The position numbers and the translations under genes were made by a program. Positions 51,238 through 60,506 of a stretch of DNA of 64,000 bases are shown here, piece by piece. Source of the stretch: Thermoplasmata archaeon (GTDB taxonomy: Archaea > Thermoplasmatota > Thermoplasmata > UBA10834). Position 1 is the first letter of the stretch. The number at the start of each line of letters is the position of its first letter. The stretch spans positions 1-64,000 of the forward strand of contig JAEHCM010000003.1 in NCBI GenBank assembly GCA_020696365.1, written 5' to 3'. The notes beneath the pieces were generated by a model that was not told the DNA's origin, did not search any database, and saw only the letters and a list, made by a program, of their open reading frames with translations.

Positions 51238-51702
51238 ATGAAGATTCTTGCGAAACATTACGCCATCGAAGATTGCGAGATCGGAGAGGACACTGTAGTC
51301 CGCGATTTCGTTAACCTCTACGGATGCAGGATCGGGAAAGGCTGCAGGATAGCGGCGTATGTCGAGATCCAGCGTGGAGTGACCGTCGGAGACAGATGCA
51401 AGATAGAGGCTTTCGCGTTCATACCGTCTGGTGTGACGATCGAGGACGAGGTCTTCGTGGGCCCGCATGCATGCTTCACCAACGATCTGATGCCAAAGGC
51501 GGTAGGCGATTGGTCCGTCACACCCACCGTCGTCCGTCGAGGCGCATCCATAGGGGCGAACGCAACCATCGTCTGTGGCGTCACGATCGGCGAACACGCC
51601 ATGGTCGCTGCAGGGGCAGTGGTTACGAAGGACGTTCCGCCTGGAACGATAGTCGTGGGCAGCCCCGCGAAAGTCATTGGCGACCGGAGGAGCGGCGACT
51701 GA
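51238..51702 (+). CDS. WbpD-like hexapeptide N-acetyltransferase
   Basis: This 154-residue left-handed beta-helix acyltransferase begins LAKHYAIEDCEIGEDTVVRDFVNLYGC. It carries CFTNDLMPKAV, the loop with the Asn used by UDP-3-amino-glucuronate acetyltransferases, and ends IVVGSPAKVIGDR. The start is ATG at 51238, shortly after TATA at ~51191 (AATATATTATAG). It would acetylate the 3-amino group made by the WbpE-like aminotransferase directly downstream, 22 bases away. Confidence 0.88.
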   Translation: MKILAKHYAIEDCEIGEDTVVRDFVNLYGCRIGKGCRIAAYVEIQRGVTVGDRCKIEAFAFIPSGVTIEDEVFVGPHACFTNDLMPKAVGDWSVTPTVVRRGASIGANATIVCGVTIGEHAMVAAGAVVTKDVPPGTIVVGSPAKVIGDRRSGD

Positions 51703-51724
51703 AGCCGCAGAGGGAGGAGAGGAA

Positions 51725-52813
51725 ATGAAGGTACCGTTGGCCCAACCGATAATGACAGAGGATATGGTTCAAGCTGCTGCGAATGCACTCAGGAACGAAC
51801 GCCTGACCATGGGGGACAGCATGGTCAAGTTCGAGGAGGATTTCGCGCGCATGTGCGGGGTCAGCCACGCCGTCTCCGTCAACTCTGGAACGGCTGCCAT
51901 CCAGCTTGCCCTCCTGGCAGCTGGCGTGACGGCGAAGGATGTCGTCTTGACATCCTCGATGTCATTCGTGGCGACAACGAACGCCTACGTAGCGTTCGGA
52001 GGAATCCCCGCTTTTGCAGACGTCATTGAGAGCGAGTACACGCTAGACCCTGCGAAAATCGCACTCGGACCCGAGGTCAAGGCGATCATGCCCGTCCACC
52101 TGTACGGCCATCCCTCCAGGATGGATGAGATAAACGAGCTAGCGAAGGATAAGGGGGTGGTCGTCGTGGAGGACGCGTGCCAAGCCCATGGAGCGATGTA
52201 CAAAGGACGAAGAGTCGGAGCCATCGGCGACATCGGATGCTTCTCGTTCTATCCGACAAAGAACATGCACGTCGGAGGAGACGGCGGCATGATGACAACG
52301 GACGATGCCGACATCGCAGACATGGTCAGGAAGCTGAGGCATTGTGGAAGGAAGACGCATAACGAACATGATGTCATCGGCTACACTGCGAGGTTGAACA
52401 GCGCGAACGCCGCTGTGGGGATCGAGCAGCTCAAGATGCTCGAGACCTGGAACGAGAAGAGGCGGTCGGTGGCGAGAAAATACCATGAACAACTCAAGGA
52501 CATCGACGGATTACATCTGCCGCCACAGCCGACTGCGGAAGTCGTCCCGGTCTACCATCTCTTCACGGTGCGGACAACCAGGAGGGACGAGCTCAGGAAA
52601 CATCTCGATGGCGCGAGCATACAGACGGGAGTCCACTACGAGATACCGATCCACCTTCAGCCCATCTACAGAGAGCTGTACGGGTTCAAGGAGGGCATGC
52701 TCCCGGTCACGGAACGACTCTGCAAGGAGGTCGTGACATTGCCGATGTTCCCGGACATGGCCGGGGAGCAGGTGGACTACGTCTGCGAGAAGATCAAGGA
52801 ATTCTACGGCTAG
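51725..52813 (+). CDS. WbpE-like DegT/DnrJ/EryC1 sugar aminotransferase
   Basis: This 362-residue PLP enzyme of the sugar aminotransferase family would convert the 3-keto sugar to a 3-amino sugar with glutamate. The cofactor Lys is in CFSFYPTKNMHVGGDGGMM (~185). Other motifs are AVSVNSGTAAIQLALLAAGV, PVHLYGHPSRMDEI, VVEDACQAHGAMYKGRRVG and a C-terminal VHYEIPIHLQPIYREL. A GGAGAGGAA lies before the ATG at 51725. It sits between the WbpD-like and WbpB-like genes. Confidence 0.92.
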   Translation: MKVPLAQPIMTEDMVQAAANALRNERLTMGDSMVKFEEDFARMCGVSHAVSVNSGTAAIQLALLAAGVTAKDVVLTSSMSFVATTNAYVAFGGIPAFADVIESEYTLDPAKIALGPEVKAIMPVHLYGHPSRMDEINELAKDKGVVVVEDACQAHGAMYKGRRVGAIGDIGCFSFYPTKNMHVGGDGGMMTTDDADIADMVRKLRHCGRKTHNEHDVIGYTARLNSANAAVGIEQLKMLETWNEKRRSVARKYHEQLKDIDGLHLPPQPTAEVVPVYHLFTVRTTRRDELRKHLDGASIQTGVHYEIPIHLQPIYRELYGFKEGMLPVTERLCKEVVTLPMFPDMAGEQVDYVCEKIKEFYG

Positions 52814-52823
52814 GTTGGTTGAC

Positions 52824-53771
52824 ATGGCGAAGATAAAAGTCGGTGTTATCGGAACCGGACACTGGGGAAGGAAGATCGTCGACGAGTACACGAAGATAGA
52901 CAACGTCGATTTGATAGGGATCTCTGACCTGGACCAGAAGAATATCGAATTCTGTGCTGAGAGGTGCGGCGTGAAAGACGGATACAGCGACTACAGGGAA
53001 CTGCTCGACCAGGAGGGGTTGGACGCGGTCAACGTATGCACGCCGAACTCGTCCCACTATGAGATCTGCAAGGAAGCCCTCCAGAGAGGGATACATGTCC
53101 TGGTCGAGAAACCGATCACCATGACCTCCGCCGAGGGCTGGGACCTGGTGAACATGGCTAAGGAGAAGGGACTGACTCTGTCGGTAGGCCACATATTCAG
53201 ATTCAACAGCGCGCTCGCTGAGACTCGAAGGCTCATCGGCGAGAGGTTCTTCGGGAAGCTGTTCCTGATGGAGATGACCTGGACCAACCTGGAGAAATCA
53301 TGGCCAGACAGAGACGTGCTCATGGACCTGGCGCCACACATGTTCGACATCCAGAACTACCTGCTCGGCGAATGGCCCGTCGAGATCACGTGCTCGGGAA
53401 GGCCGTCGAGGAGGGAGTCGGGCGAGGAGACCGCCTATGTGGTATCCGCATTCCGGGACGGTCCGATGGCGATGGCGAACATCAGTTGGCTCGTGCCGCG
53501 GAAGACCAGACAGATAATGCTCGTCGGTGAGACCCGTTCTGCGATGATAGACGCTGTCGCGCAGGAGGTCACGGTGTACGAGGGTGGGTATACCTACAAG
53601 CTCGGGATCGAGCGCAACAACACCATCCGTGACGAGCTGATGCACTTCGTCAAGTCGATCGGGGACACCGAGACGGAGACGAAGAACAGCGGCACCATCG
53701 GCGTGCGCACCGTGGAGCTCATAGAGGCCGCGAAGCGCTCCATCGTCGAGAAGAAGACTGTGCCAGTCTAG
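52824..53771 (+). CDS. WbpB-like Gfo/Idh/MocA oxidoreductase
   Basis: This 315-residue NAD-dependent sugar dehydrogenase has the Rossmann motif KVGVIGTGHWGRKIVDEY, the family signature VNVCTPNSSHYEICKEALQRGIHVLVEKPITMT, and a substrate domain with DLAPHMFDIQNYLLGEWP containing the catalytic His. It would oxidise C3 of UDP-GlcNAc uronate in the WbpA-B-E-D route. It follows the aminotransferase by ten bases. Confidence 0.9.
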   Translation: MAKIKVGVIGTGHWGRKIVDEYTKIDNVDLIGISDLDQKNIEFCAERCGVKDGYSDYRELLDQEGLDAVNVCTPNSSHYEICKEALQRGIHVLVEKPITMTSAEGWDLVNMAKEKGLTLSVGHIFRFNSALAETRRLIGERFFGKLFLMEMTWTNLEKSWPDRDVLMDLAPHMFDIQNYLLGEWPVEITCSGRPSRRESGEETAYVVSAFRDGPMAMANISWLVPRKTRQIMLVGETRSAMIDAVAQEVTVYEGGYTYKLGIERNNTIRDELMHFVKSIGDTETETKNSGTIGVRTVELIEAAKRSIVEKKTVPV

Positions 53772-53822
53772 AGACCATCGCTCGCATGCAGATTTATAGT
53801 CGCTCGGTGAATTCACCAGGCG

Positions 53823-54956
53823 ATGGCTTCGACCCTGATGCTGCTCTCGAACCCTTACCGTCCGGACCCTCGCGTGCTGAGGGAAGCACGCTCGCTGGTT
53901 GAGGCAGGCATCGGCGTCCACCTGATCGCATGGGACAGAGAGAGAGATCGGGCATCATCGTCGACTGAGGAAGATGTGAGGGTGACTAGGCTCGGGCCCA
54001 AGTCAGCCTACCGGTCCATCTCGCAGGTGGGTCCGGGGCTCATAAGGTTCTGGTTCAGAGCCCTGCGCGCAGCAAGGAAGGTCGAGTTCGATGTCGTCCA
54101 TTGTCACGACTTCGACACACTCCCGTTGGGAATGCTCCTTGCCAGGTTACGCGGGAAGCCGTTGATACTGGATGCCCATGACATCTACTCGTTCATGATC
54201 GTAGGTGAGTCCGCGCCAGTTGGCAGGATGATCTGGCCGGTCGAGAGATGGATGGCGTCAAAGGCAGACGAGCTCATCACCACCAACGAGATGATGGCTG
54301 AGATGCTCTCAGCGAAGAGGGACAAGGAGGCGGTCATCGTCAGGAACAGCCCCGACCTATCAGTCCTCGCAGGGCACACGCCAGAGGAGACCCGCGCGAG
54401 ACGTGGTCTCGACGGTTTCGTCGTATCATACTTCGGATCGCTCGAGCCAGGAAGGGCCGTTGAGGAGCTGGCCACATCTTTCTCCCCCGACGAGGGCATC
54501 ACGGTCATAATCGGAGGAAGTGGGACTCTGCAACCGGCCGTCGAGAGGGCTAGCAGGGACAACCCTGCAGTGCACTTCGTCGGGGCCATCGACACGGACG
54601 AGGTGCTTAGAATCACCGGTGCCAGCAACATCATCCCGGCTATGTACGACCCGTCGAACCCGAAGTACAGGATATGCACGCCCATCAAAGTCCTCGAGGC
54701 GATGGCATGCGGGAAGGCGATGGTCACTACGAAAGGGCTGGACATCTCCGAGACGGTTGAGCGCATAGGATGTGGTTTCGTCATAGAATACGGTCGGGAG
54801 GAGCTCGTCCGGACGATCCGAGAGGCATCCAAGTCTGGGACGAAGCTGCAGGAAATGGGAAGAAGAGGAAGAGAGTACTTCGAGCAACATCTCTCGTGGA
54901 GCTCGTCGAAGACTGCACTCATCGGTGTCTACAGGGCCCTCCTGGGCCCTACCTGA
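53823..54956 (+). CDS. Family 4 glycosyltransferase
   Basis: This 377-residue GT-B enzyme has the N-terminal LLSNPYRPDPRVLREARSLVEAG with DVVHCHDFDTLPLGMLLA, and a C-terminal donor domain with VVSYFGSLEPGRAVEEL and TPIKVLEAMACGKAMVTTKGLD. It lies 51 bases after the WbpB-like gene and could add the diacetamido-uronic acid made by its neighbours, although the donor is not provable. A short stretch containing TTTATAGTCG (~53791) may provide an internal promoter. Confidence 0.88.
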   Translation: MASTLMLLSNPYRPDPRVLREARSLVEAGIGVHLIAWDRERDRASSSTEEDVRVTRLGPKSAYRSISQVGPGLIRFWFRALRAARKVEFDVVHCHDFDTLPLGMLLARLRGKPLILDAHDIYSFMIVGESAPVGRMIWPVERWMASKADELITTNEMMAEMLSAKRDKEAVIVRNSPDLSVLAGHTPEETRARRGLDGFVVSYFGSLEPGRAVEELATSFSPDEGITVIIGGSGTLQPAVERASRDNPAVHFVGAIDTDEVLRITGASNIIPAMYDPSNPKYRICTPIKVLEAMACGKAMVTTKGLDISETVERIGCGFVIEYGREELVRTIREASKSGTKLQEMGRRGREYFEQHLSWSSSKTALIGVYRALLGPT

Positions 54957-54972
54957 CCACTGCTGGCGAGAA

Positions 54973-54983
54973 GTATTATATAC
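54973..54983 (+). promoter_or_regulatory. TATA box of the smc operon
   Basis: AGTATTATATACT is a near-symmetrical TATA element about 130 bases before the smc ATG. The transcript would begin near 55005, exactly where the palindrome at 55007 starts. Confidence 0.5.
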
Positions 54984-55006
54984 TCTCCAGACCATTTTTA
55001 CTAGGT

Positions 55007-55024
55007 GTCCGACATCTGTCGGAC
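55007..55024 (+). promoter_or_regulatory. Perfect palindrome at the predicted smc transcript start
   Basis: GTCCGACATCTGTCGGAC is an 8-bp perfect inverted repeat with a 2-base centre. It lies about 30 bases downstream of the TATA box, so it is either an operator at the start site or the first structure of a ~100-base leader. Confidence 0.45.
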
Positions 55025-55107
55025 TCACGGGATGGGATGCAGAGAACAGCGTGCAGTAGGCTTTCGGCTCACGGCAAGTTTTCTCGTCCCCAATGGGGTC
55101 GGTTGCG

Positions 55108-58100
55108 ATGCACCTAAAGGAGATCGAACTTGAGAACTTCAAGTCATTTGCTAGGAAGACGAGGATACCCCTGCTGGAGGGATACACCGCGGTCACGGGC
55201 CCGAACGGGGCGGGCAAGTCGAACATATCCGATGCTATACTCTTCGTTCTCGGGCCGAAGAGCTCGAGGGTGATACGAGCGGGGAGACTCACCGACCTGA
55301 TCTTCAACGGAGGGAAGGAGAAGAGACCGGCTAGGGCATGCAAGGTCAGCCTCTACTTCGATAACTCCGATAGGCTCATCCCGATCGATTCCGACGTCGT
55401 CAAGCTCACAAGGTTCGTCAAACTCTCAGACACGGCAGAGGGATACTATTCGTACTTCTACGTCAACGATCGGAAGTCGTCCCTTGGTGAGTTCGACAAC
55501 CTCCTAGCCAACGCCCGCATCAGCGCAGATGGATACAACTTCGTCCAGCAGGGGGACATCACGAGGATCGTTGAGATGACCAACCTGGAGAGGCGGAAGA
55601 TCCTCGACGGCATCGCAGGCATCACGAAGTTCGATGAGGCCATCCAGTCGGCCGATAGGGAGCGCTCGAGCGCCGAGGAGAACATCAACCGGCTGTCCAT
55701 AATTCGGGATGAGGTCAAGAAACAGATGAAGCAGCTCGAGAACGACCGGGAGGGCGCGCTGAAATACAAGGACCTCCACGACACGCTCTCGACGGCGAAG
55801 GCATCCCTCGCTGTGAAGAAGATGGAAGGGATCGAGCGGGAGATGTCGTCGTACAAGGAGCAGGTCACAACATACACTCAGGAGAGTTCAAAAGGCGAGG
55901 AGAGGAAGAAGGAGCTCCAGACGGCGTTCGACGAGGCCTCCACGGAACTGACGGATGTGGAGAACGAGATCGACGAGAGGGGCGGCGAGGAAGCCAGAGA
56001 GATGAAGGAGAAGGTCGACAACCTGCGGATCGAGATCGCGCGCGCGAAGGACGCGTGCGCTAACTCCGAGGACATGATCGAGTCACTCAAGGAGGCACGC
56101 AGGGCACACACCGAGGACCTCAAGGCGGTTAAGGACGACCTGACATCTCTCGAACAGCGTTTGGAACCGCTCAAGAAGGAACACGAGGAAAAAACCAAGA
56201 TACTCGCCAGATGCAGAGGCGAGCTGGAGGGGCACCAGGATGAACTCTCCAGATCAGACACAGAGTTGAACGCCCTTCAGAAAGAAACCCTCGAACTGGG
56301 GGTGGACATCGAGTCCAAGGAAGAGAAGATCCACGCCCTCAGACTTGAGGAGGACAGGTTGAACGAGCGACTCTCCCGAGCCAAGATAGACATAGCCAAC
56401 TTGGAGGAGACAAAGAAGACCTACGAGTTCGAGCTGAAGGACTCAGAATGGTCCATCAAGGAGCTGAAGAGCGAGACCAAGACATCTTCGATGGGGCTTA
56501 AGAAGACGCAGCAGGAATATTACGCCGAGAGGAACAGGGAGAAGAAGCTCCTCGGGCAGGCGCAAGACCTCGAGAACGCGGTGAAATCGCTCACTAGGGA
56601 GTACAACCAGCTCAAGGCAGAAGCGGAGGCTGCCGATATGGTCCGGAAGGGCTACAACTCCGCCACGATGTCGCTCCTTGAGGCGCGGGACAAGGGCCAG
56701 ATGAAGGGCATACACGGCACAGTGGCCGAGCTGGCGGACGTGCATGACGAGTACGGGACGGCGCTCAACGTCGCTGCCGGGAACCGGATGCAATCGATCG
56801 TCGTTGACACGGACCAGGTCGCCTCGGAATGCATAAACTACCTCAAAAAGAACAAACTCGGAAGAGCGACATTCCTTCCACTCAACAAGATGCTCGACGG
56901 AAGACCACGCGGCAAGGCGACGATGGCCTCCAAGACTTCGCTCGGGTTCGCCATAGACCTCATCAGGTTCGACGAGAAGTACCGAGCAGCGTTCTGGTTC
57001 GTCTTCGGGGACACCGTCGTCGTCAAGAACCTGACAGAGGCGCGTAAGCTGATGGGAGGTGTGAGGCTCGTCACGCTCGATGGAGAGCTGGCGGAGGCTA
57101 GCGGCGCGATGGTCGGCGGGACGCTCAACTCCAAACTCGTGAAGTTCGGGGCACCCTCCGAGAGCAGGATAGAGAAGAAGGCCGCCGAGCTCAGAGAGGC
57201 GACCGAGCAGTCTGAGAGAGTCCAGGTCGAGCTAGTGGAGCTTCGCTCGACCCTGCCGGACCTGGAGGGCAAGATCAGAGACTCGGCCACGAAGGACAGC
57301 GGGGAGAGCGTGAGGATAAGCTCCCTCGAAGTCAAGAGGAAGGAGTTCCAACAGAAACTCGACTCCGTCGTGAAGGAGATAGAGGCGAAGAACAAGGAGC
57401 TCTCTGACAGTCTCGGCCTTATCGAGAGGATTAAGCAGGACATGACGCACCTCCAGGAGGAGCTCGAGAAGATCCGCGAAACCAAGAGCGCGAAGGACAA
57501 GAAGCTCATGGAGGTCACGCCTAAGGAGCTCACGCAGAGGCTCAAGCAGGTGGAGAAGCAGATTCTGGAGCTCTCGAACGAGACCGCGCACCTCAACTCG
57601 GATGTTCAGACACTGACGAAGCAGATCGAGCTGGTCGGCGCCAGAGGCAGGGAGATAGAGGAGTCCATCGGGGGCGTCGACAGCAGGGTGAAAGAGCTCA
57701 AGGCCAAGAGCAAGGAGAGTGCGAAGAACCATGTGGAGTACGAGACCGAGCTCAAGGCCCTGCTTAGCATTGAACGCTCCATGGGTGACAAGCTCAACAC
57801 TCTGAGGAACAAGAGGGACATCCTTTACAAGAGGAAGACGGAGACCGAGGCCTCGATAGAGAACACACAGACGAAGATCCAGACGAACGACGACTTCGTA
57901 CTCAGCCTGCAAGCGAAGCTCGGCGAGACCGAGGGGAGATTGAAGGAGGCAGAGGTGGATGTCGCACAGTATTCATCCACGAAACTACCTGAGTCGCTCC
58001 CTCCGATGGACGAGCTTAGGAAGACCGTGGCGGAGTGCGAGAGGCGCATGAACTCACTCGGGGCGGTCAACCTTAAGGCGATCGACGAGTACGAGGAGAA

Positions 58101-58716
58101 GAAGGTGAGGTTCGACGAGATCAAGGCGGAGGTCGCACAGCTGACAAAGCAGAAGACCAACCTCATCACGCTAGTCGACGAGATCAACACTAAGAAGAAG
58201 ATAGGTTTCCAGAAGATATTCGTGGGGATAAGTGAGAACTTCAAGAATATCTTCGCCGAGCTTTCCGGAGGCGGGGAGGCGGAGCTGCTCCTCGAGAACG
58301 AGGAGGACCCGTTGTCCGGTGGACTGATAATCAAGGCACGATCCAAGGACAAGAAGTTCGTCAGGATGGAGGCGCTCTCCGGAGGAGAGAAGAGCATGAC
58401 GGCCCTCGCGTTCATATTCGCCATACAGGTGTACGAGCCGTCGCCGTTCTACCTCCTCGACGAGGTCGACATGTTTCTCGATGGCGTGAACGCGGAGAAC
58501 GTGTCGAAGGCAGTGAGAAGGAGCTCGAAGAACGCGCAGTTCATCCAGATATCCCTCAGGAAGGTCACACTGAACGAGGCGGACCACATCATCGGGGTGA
58601 CGATGCAACGCGAGGGCGTCTCGGATGTGATCATGAAGCCGAACATCGGCACGGAAGTCGACATCGAACAGGCCCCGGAGGAGCACGTGCCCGGGGAACC
58701 GCAGGAGGCTGGGTAG
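55108..58716 (+). CDS. smc: Chromosome segregation ATPase SMC
   Basis: This 1202-residue SMC protein is the motor of archaeal condensin. The N-terminal head has IELENFKSFARKTRIP, Walker A TGPNGAGKSNISDA (~30-43) and the Q-loop VQQGDITRIV. Two long coiled coils flank the hinge at ~520-660 (GIHGTVAELADVHDEYGTAL, ATFLPLNKM, GATMVGG-like SGAMVGGTLNS). The C-terminal head has the signature LSGGEKSMTALAFIFAI (~1090) and Walker B PSPFYLLDEVDMFLDGVNAENV. Length is normal. ATG at 55108 fits the family start (HLKEIELENFKSF). It is followed two bases later by scpA. Confidence 0.96.
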   Translation: MHLKEIELENFKSFARKTRIPLLEGYTAVTGPNGAGKSNISDAILFVLGPKSSRVIRAGRLTDLIFNGGKEKRPARACKVSLYFDNSDRLIPIDSDVVKLTRFVKLSDTAEGYYSYFYVNDRKSSLGEFDNLLANARISADGYNFVQQGDITRIVEMTNLERRKILDGIAGITKFDEAIQSADRERSSAEENINRLSIIRDEVKKQMKQLENDREGALKYKDLHDTLSTAKASLAVKKMEGIEREMSSYKEQVTTYTQESSKGEERKKELQTAFDEASTELTDVENEIDERGGEEAREMKEKVDNLRIEIARAKDACANSEDMIESLKEARRAHTEDLKAVKDDLTSLEQRLEPLKKEHEEKTKILARCRGELEGHQDELSRSDTELNALQKETLELGVDIESKEEKIHALRLEEDRLNERLSRAKIDIANLEETKKTYEFELKDSEWSIKELKSETKTSSMGLKKTQQEYYAERNREKKLLGQAQDLENAVKSLTREYNQLKAEAEAADMVRKGYNSATMSLLEARDKGQMKGIHGTVAELADVHDEYGTALNVAAGNRMQSIVVDTDQVASECINYLKKNKLGRATFLPLNKMLDGRPRGKATMASKTSLGFAIDLIRFDEKYRAAFWFVFGDTVVVKNLTEARKLMGGVRLVTLDGELAEASGAMVGGTLNSKLVKFGAPSESRIEKKAAELREATEQSERVQVELVELRSTLPDLEGKIRDSATKDSGESVRISSLEVKRKEFQQKLDSVVKEIEAKNKELSDSLGLIERIKQDMTHLQEELEKIRETKSAKDKKLMEVTPKELTQRLKQVEKQILELSNETAHLNSDVQTLTKQIELVGARGREIEESIGGVDSRVKELKAKSKESAKNHVEYETELKALLSIERSMGDKLNTLRNKRDILYKRKTETEASIENTQTKIQTNDDFVLSLQAKLGETEGRLKEAEVDVAQYSSTKLPESLPPMDELRKTVAECERRMNSLGAVNLKAIDEYEEKKVRFDEIKAEVAQLTKQKTNLITLVDEINTKKKIGFQKIFVGISENFKNIFAELSGGGEAELLLENEEDPLSGGLIIKARSKDKKFVRMEALSGGEKSMTALAFIFAIQVYEPSPFYLLDEVDMFLDGVNAENVSKAVRRSSKNAQFIQISLRKVTLNEADHIIGVTMQREGVSDVIMKPNIGTEVDIEQAPEEHVPGEPQEAG

Positions 58717-58718
58717 CC

Positions 58719-59645
58719 ATGAAAACCACGGAAACGGACTTCGGCAACATCATCAACCACCTGATGTACCATAAGGCGATAATCGACGATAACGAGGATA
58801 TACAAACCAAGGTAGGCAGGTACGTCAGGATCGCTGAGGAGATGCAGACCGGCTCGCTCGTATCGTCTAACGACCCGTTCGAGAAATGCGTGGCGCAGAC
58901 TTTCGAGCTCGTCGTCCAACAACAATTTAACCCCTGGGACATCAACCTTACAGAGTTCTCGAAGATGTACCTGGCGAAGCTCAGGAAGGCATCGGAGGTC
59001 AACCTGATTATCGCAGGGAAGATCGTGTACATGGCATGGGAGATCCTCAAGCTGCAGAGCGAGGACGCTGTGATGAGGGCTGACAGGCCGGAGACGTGCG
59101 AGCTGATGTTCGAGGGTTTCGACACGGAGGGGTTCGACCTCTTCGTCGACCCGTTCAATCTCGGCGGAGGAGAGTCCATCCTCTACACTGAGGAGCTACC
59201 GATCAGGGAGAAGATACGAAGACATACGGAGCGACCTGTGACCCTGATAGACCTCCTAGACGCGTTCGAGGAGGCGAAGGAGGAGTCGGACATAAGGAAG
59301 GATCTGGCCAAGTTCATGCAGAAATACCGACGGCCAGACTTCGACGGCAAGACACACAAAGAATGCCTCGAGGACGACATAGCAACCGTCTGGGAGCGCG
59401 TACAGAAGTTCGGGAGCGGCCCGATCCCCATGGCGGACCTCTGCATCAATGGCAGAGAGGACAGGATCACGGTATTCGTCTCGATGTTGTTCCTGGCGAA
59501 GATGGGCAAGGTGCACATATGGCAGGAGAAGCCTCCGTACGGCGAAATCTTCCTTGAGGTGATGGTCCCATGGGACATCGCACAACTCGAGGATGCAGCG
59601 ACCATCCAAAACGTCGAGGTGGAGAAGATACAGGTGGTCAAGTGA
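58719..59645 (+). CDS. scpA: Segregation and condensation protein A (kleisin)
   Basis: This 308-residue kleisin would bridge the SMC heads. The N-terminal helices include KCVAQTFELVVQQQFNPWDINLTEFSKMYLAKL, followed by IIAGKIVYMAWEILKLQSE, both typical of ScpA. The C-terminal winged helix is DLCINGREDRITVFVSMLFLAKMGKVHIWQEKPPYGEIFLEV. The middle is variable and acidic. It lies between smc and scpB, whose GTG overlaps its TGA. Confidence 0.92.
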   Translation: MKTTETDFGNIINHLMYHKAIIDDNEDIQTKVGRYVRIAEEMQTGSLVSSNDPFEKCVAQTFELVVQQQFNPWDINLTEFSKMYLAKLRKASEVNLIIAGKIVYMAWEILKLQSEDAVMRADRPETCELMFEGFDTEGFDLFVDPFNLGGGESILYTEELPIREKIRRHTERPVTLIDLLDAFEEAKEESDIRKDLAKFMQKYRRPDFDGKTHKECLEDDIATVWERVQKFGSGPIPMADLCINGREDRITVFVSMLFLAKMGKVHIWQEKPPYGEIFLEVMVPWDIAQLEDAATIQNVEVEKIQVVK

Positions 59646-60157
59646 AGAGCGAGAGAGTAGTGGAGGCCGCGCTCTTCTCTGCGGCGAAACCGGTGACGGT
59701 CTCCGACCTGAAACTCGCATCGGAATTGGATGTGAGGACGATACGGTCGGCTTTGAAGAACCTCATGGACGAGTATAACTCTTCGGATTGTGCGATCGAA
59801 ATCGCGAAGATGGGCCCCAGGTATGCGATGCAGGTTAAGGGAGAGTACACATCACCTGCCGCGAAGATGGCCGAGCTGAAGATACCCAAGGACGTGCTCA
59901 AGACTGCATCGCTGATCGCTTACTACCAACCAGTCCTGCAGAGCAAGCTGTCAGACCTCCTCGGAGGCAAGATATACACGCACGTCCGCACACTCGAAGA
60001 GCTCGGACTCATAAAGAAGAGGCCGAAGAAGAACAGCATCGAGCTCACGACCACGAAGAAGTTCATCGAGACCTTCGGAATAGACGCCCGCTCGAGGGGC
60101 GAAGTCAAGACGTGGATAGAGGGAGAGCTGTCGCGAAAGAACGACAAGAAGTCGTAG
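59642..60157 (+). CDS. scpB: Segregation and condensation protein B
   Basis: This 171-residue protein has two winged helices and would bind ScpA in the SMC complex. The first domain is ERVVEAALFSAAKPVTVSDLKLASELD, and the second is LKTASLIAYYQPVLQSKLSDLLGGKIYTHVRTLEELGLIKKRPKKNSIELTTTKKFIETFG. The start is GTG at 59642 within GTGA, coupling it to scpA. A longer frame upstream is overlap with scpA. Confidence 0.92.
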   Translation: MKSERVVEAALFSAAKPVTVSDLKLASELDVRTIRSALKNLMDEYNSSDCAIEIAKMGPRYAMQVKGEYTSPAAKMAELKIPKDVLKTASLIAYYQPVLQSKLSDLLGGKIYTHVRTLEELGLIKKRPKKNSIELTTTKKFIETFGIDARSRGEVKTWIEGELSRKNDKKS

Positions 60158-60233
60158 AGGCTTGGCACTCCATCATAGAACCCCGAGAAGAAAGCTTTAA
60201 GTCAGCACTCAGCATTGACGAGAGGTGATATCA

Positions 60234-60449
60234 ATGGTCATGCCTCTCAGTTTGCTTGAGAAATCGATGAACAAGAAGGTCTCGCTGCTCCTCAAGGACA
60301 GCAGGATGCTTGAAGGAACACTCACGGGATTCGACGATTATCTGAACATGGTTCTCGAGGACACCGAGGAGACGAACGGAGACCAGGTCAAGAGGCTCGG
60401 TGTCGTCATACTCCGAGGGAACAACGTCGTGAGCATCTCGCCCCAGTGA
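60234..60449 (+). CDS. Sm-like (LSm) RNA-binding protein
   Basis: This 71-residue Sm fold protein has the Sm1 motif KKVSLLLKDSRMLEGTLTGFDDYLNMVLEDTEE and Sm2 LGVVILRGNNVVSIS. It would form a heptameric ring binding U-rich RNA. ATG at 60234 is preceded by GAGGTGAT, a full match to the 16S rRNA 3' end, and by a TATA-like AGCTTTAAGTC (~60191). It is monocistronic. Confidence 0.93.
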   Translation: MVMPLSLLEKSMNKKVSLLLKDSRMLEGTLTGFDDYLNMVLEDTEETNGDQVKRLGVVILRGNNVVSISPQ

Positions 60450-60506
60450 TTCTGCCCTGTAAGCCAATCAGATGCTTTTTATGGCCTTCAGCCATATCAG
60501 CCACCG

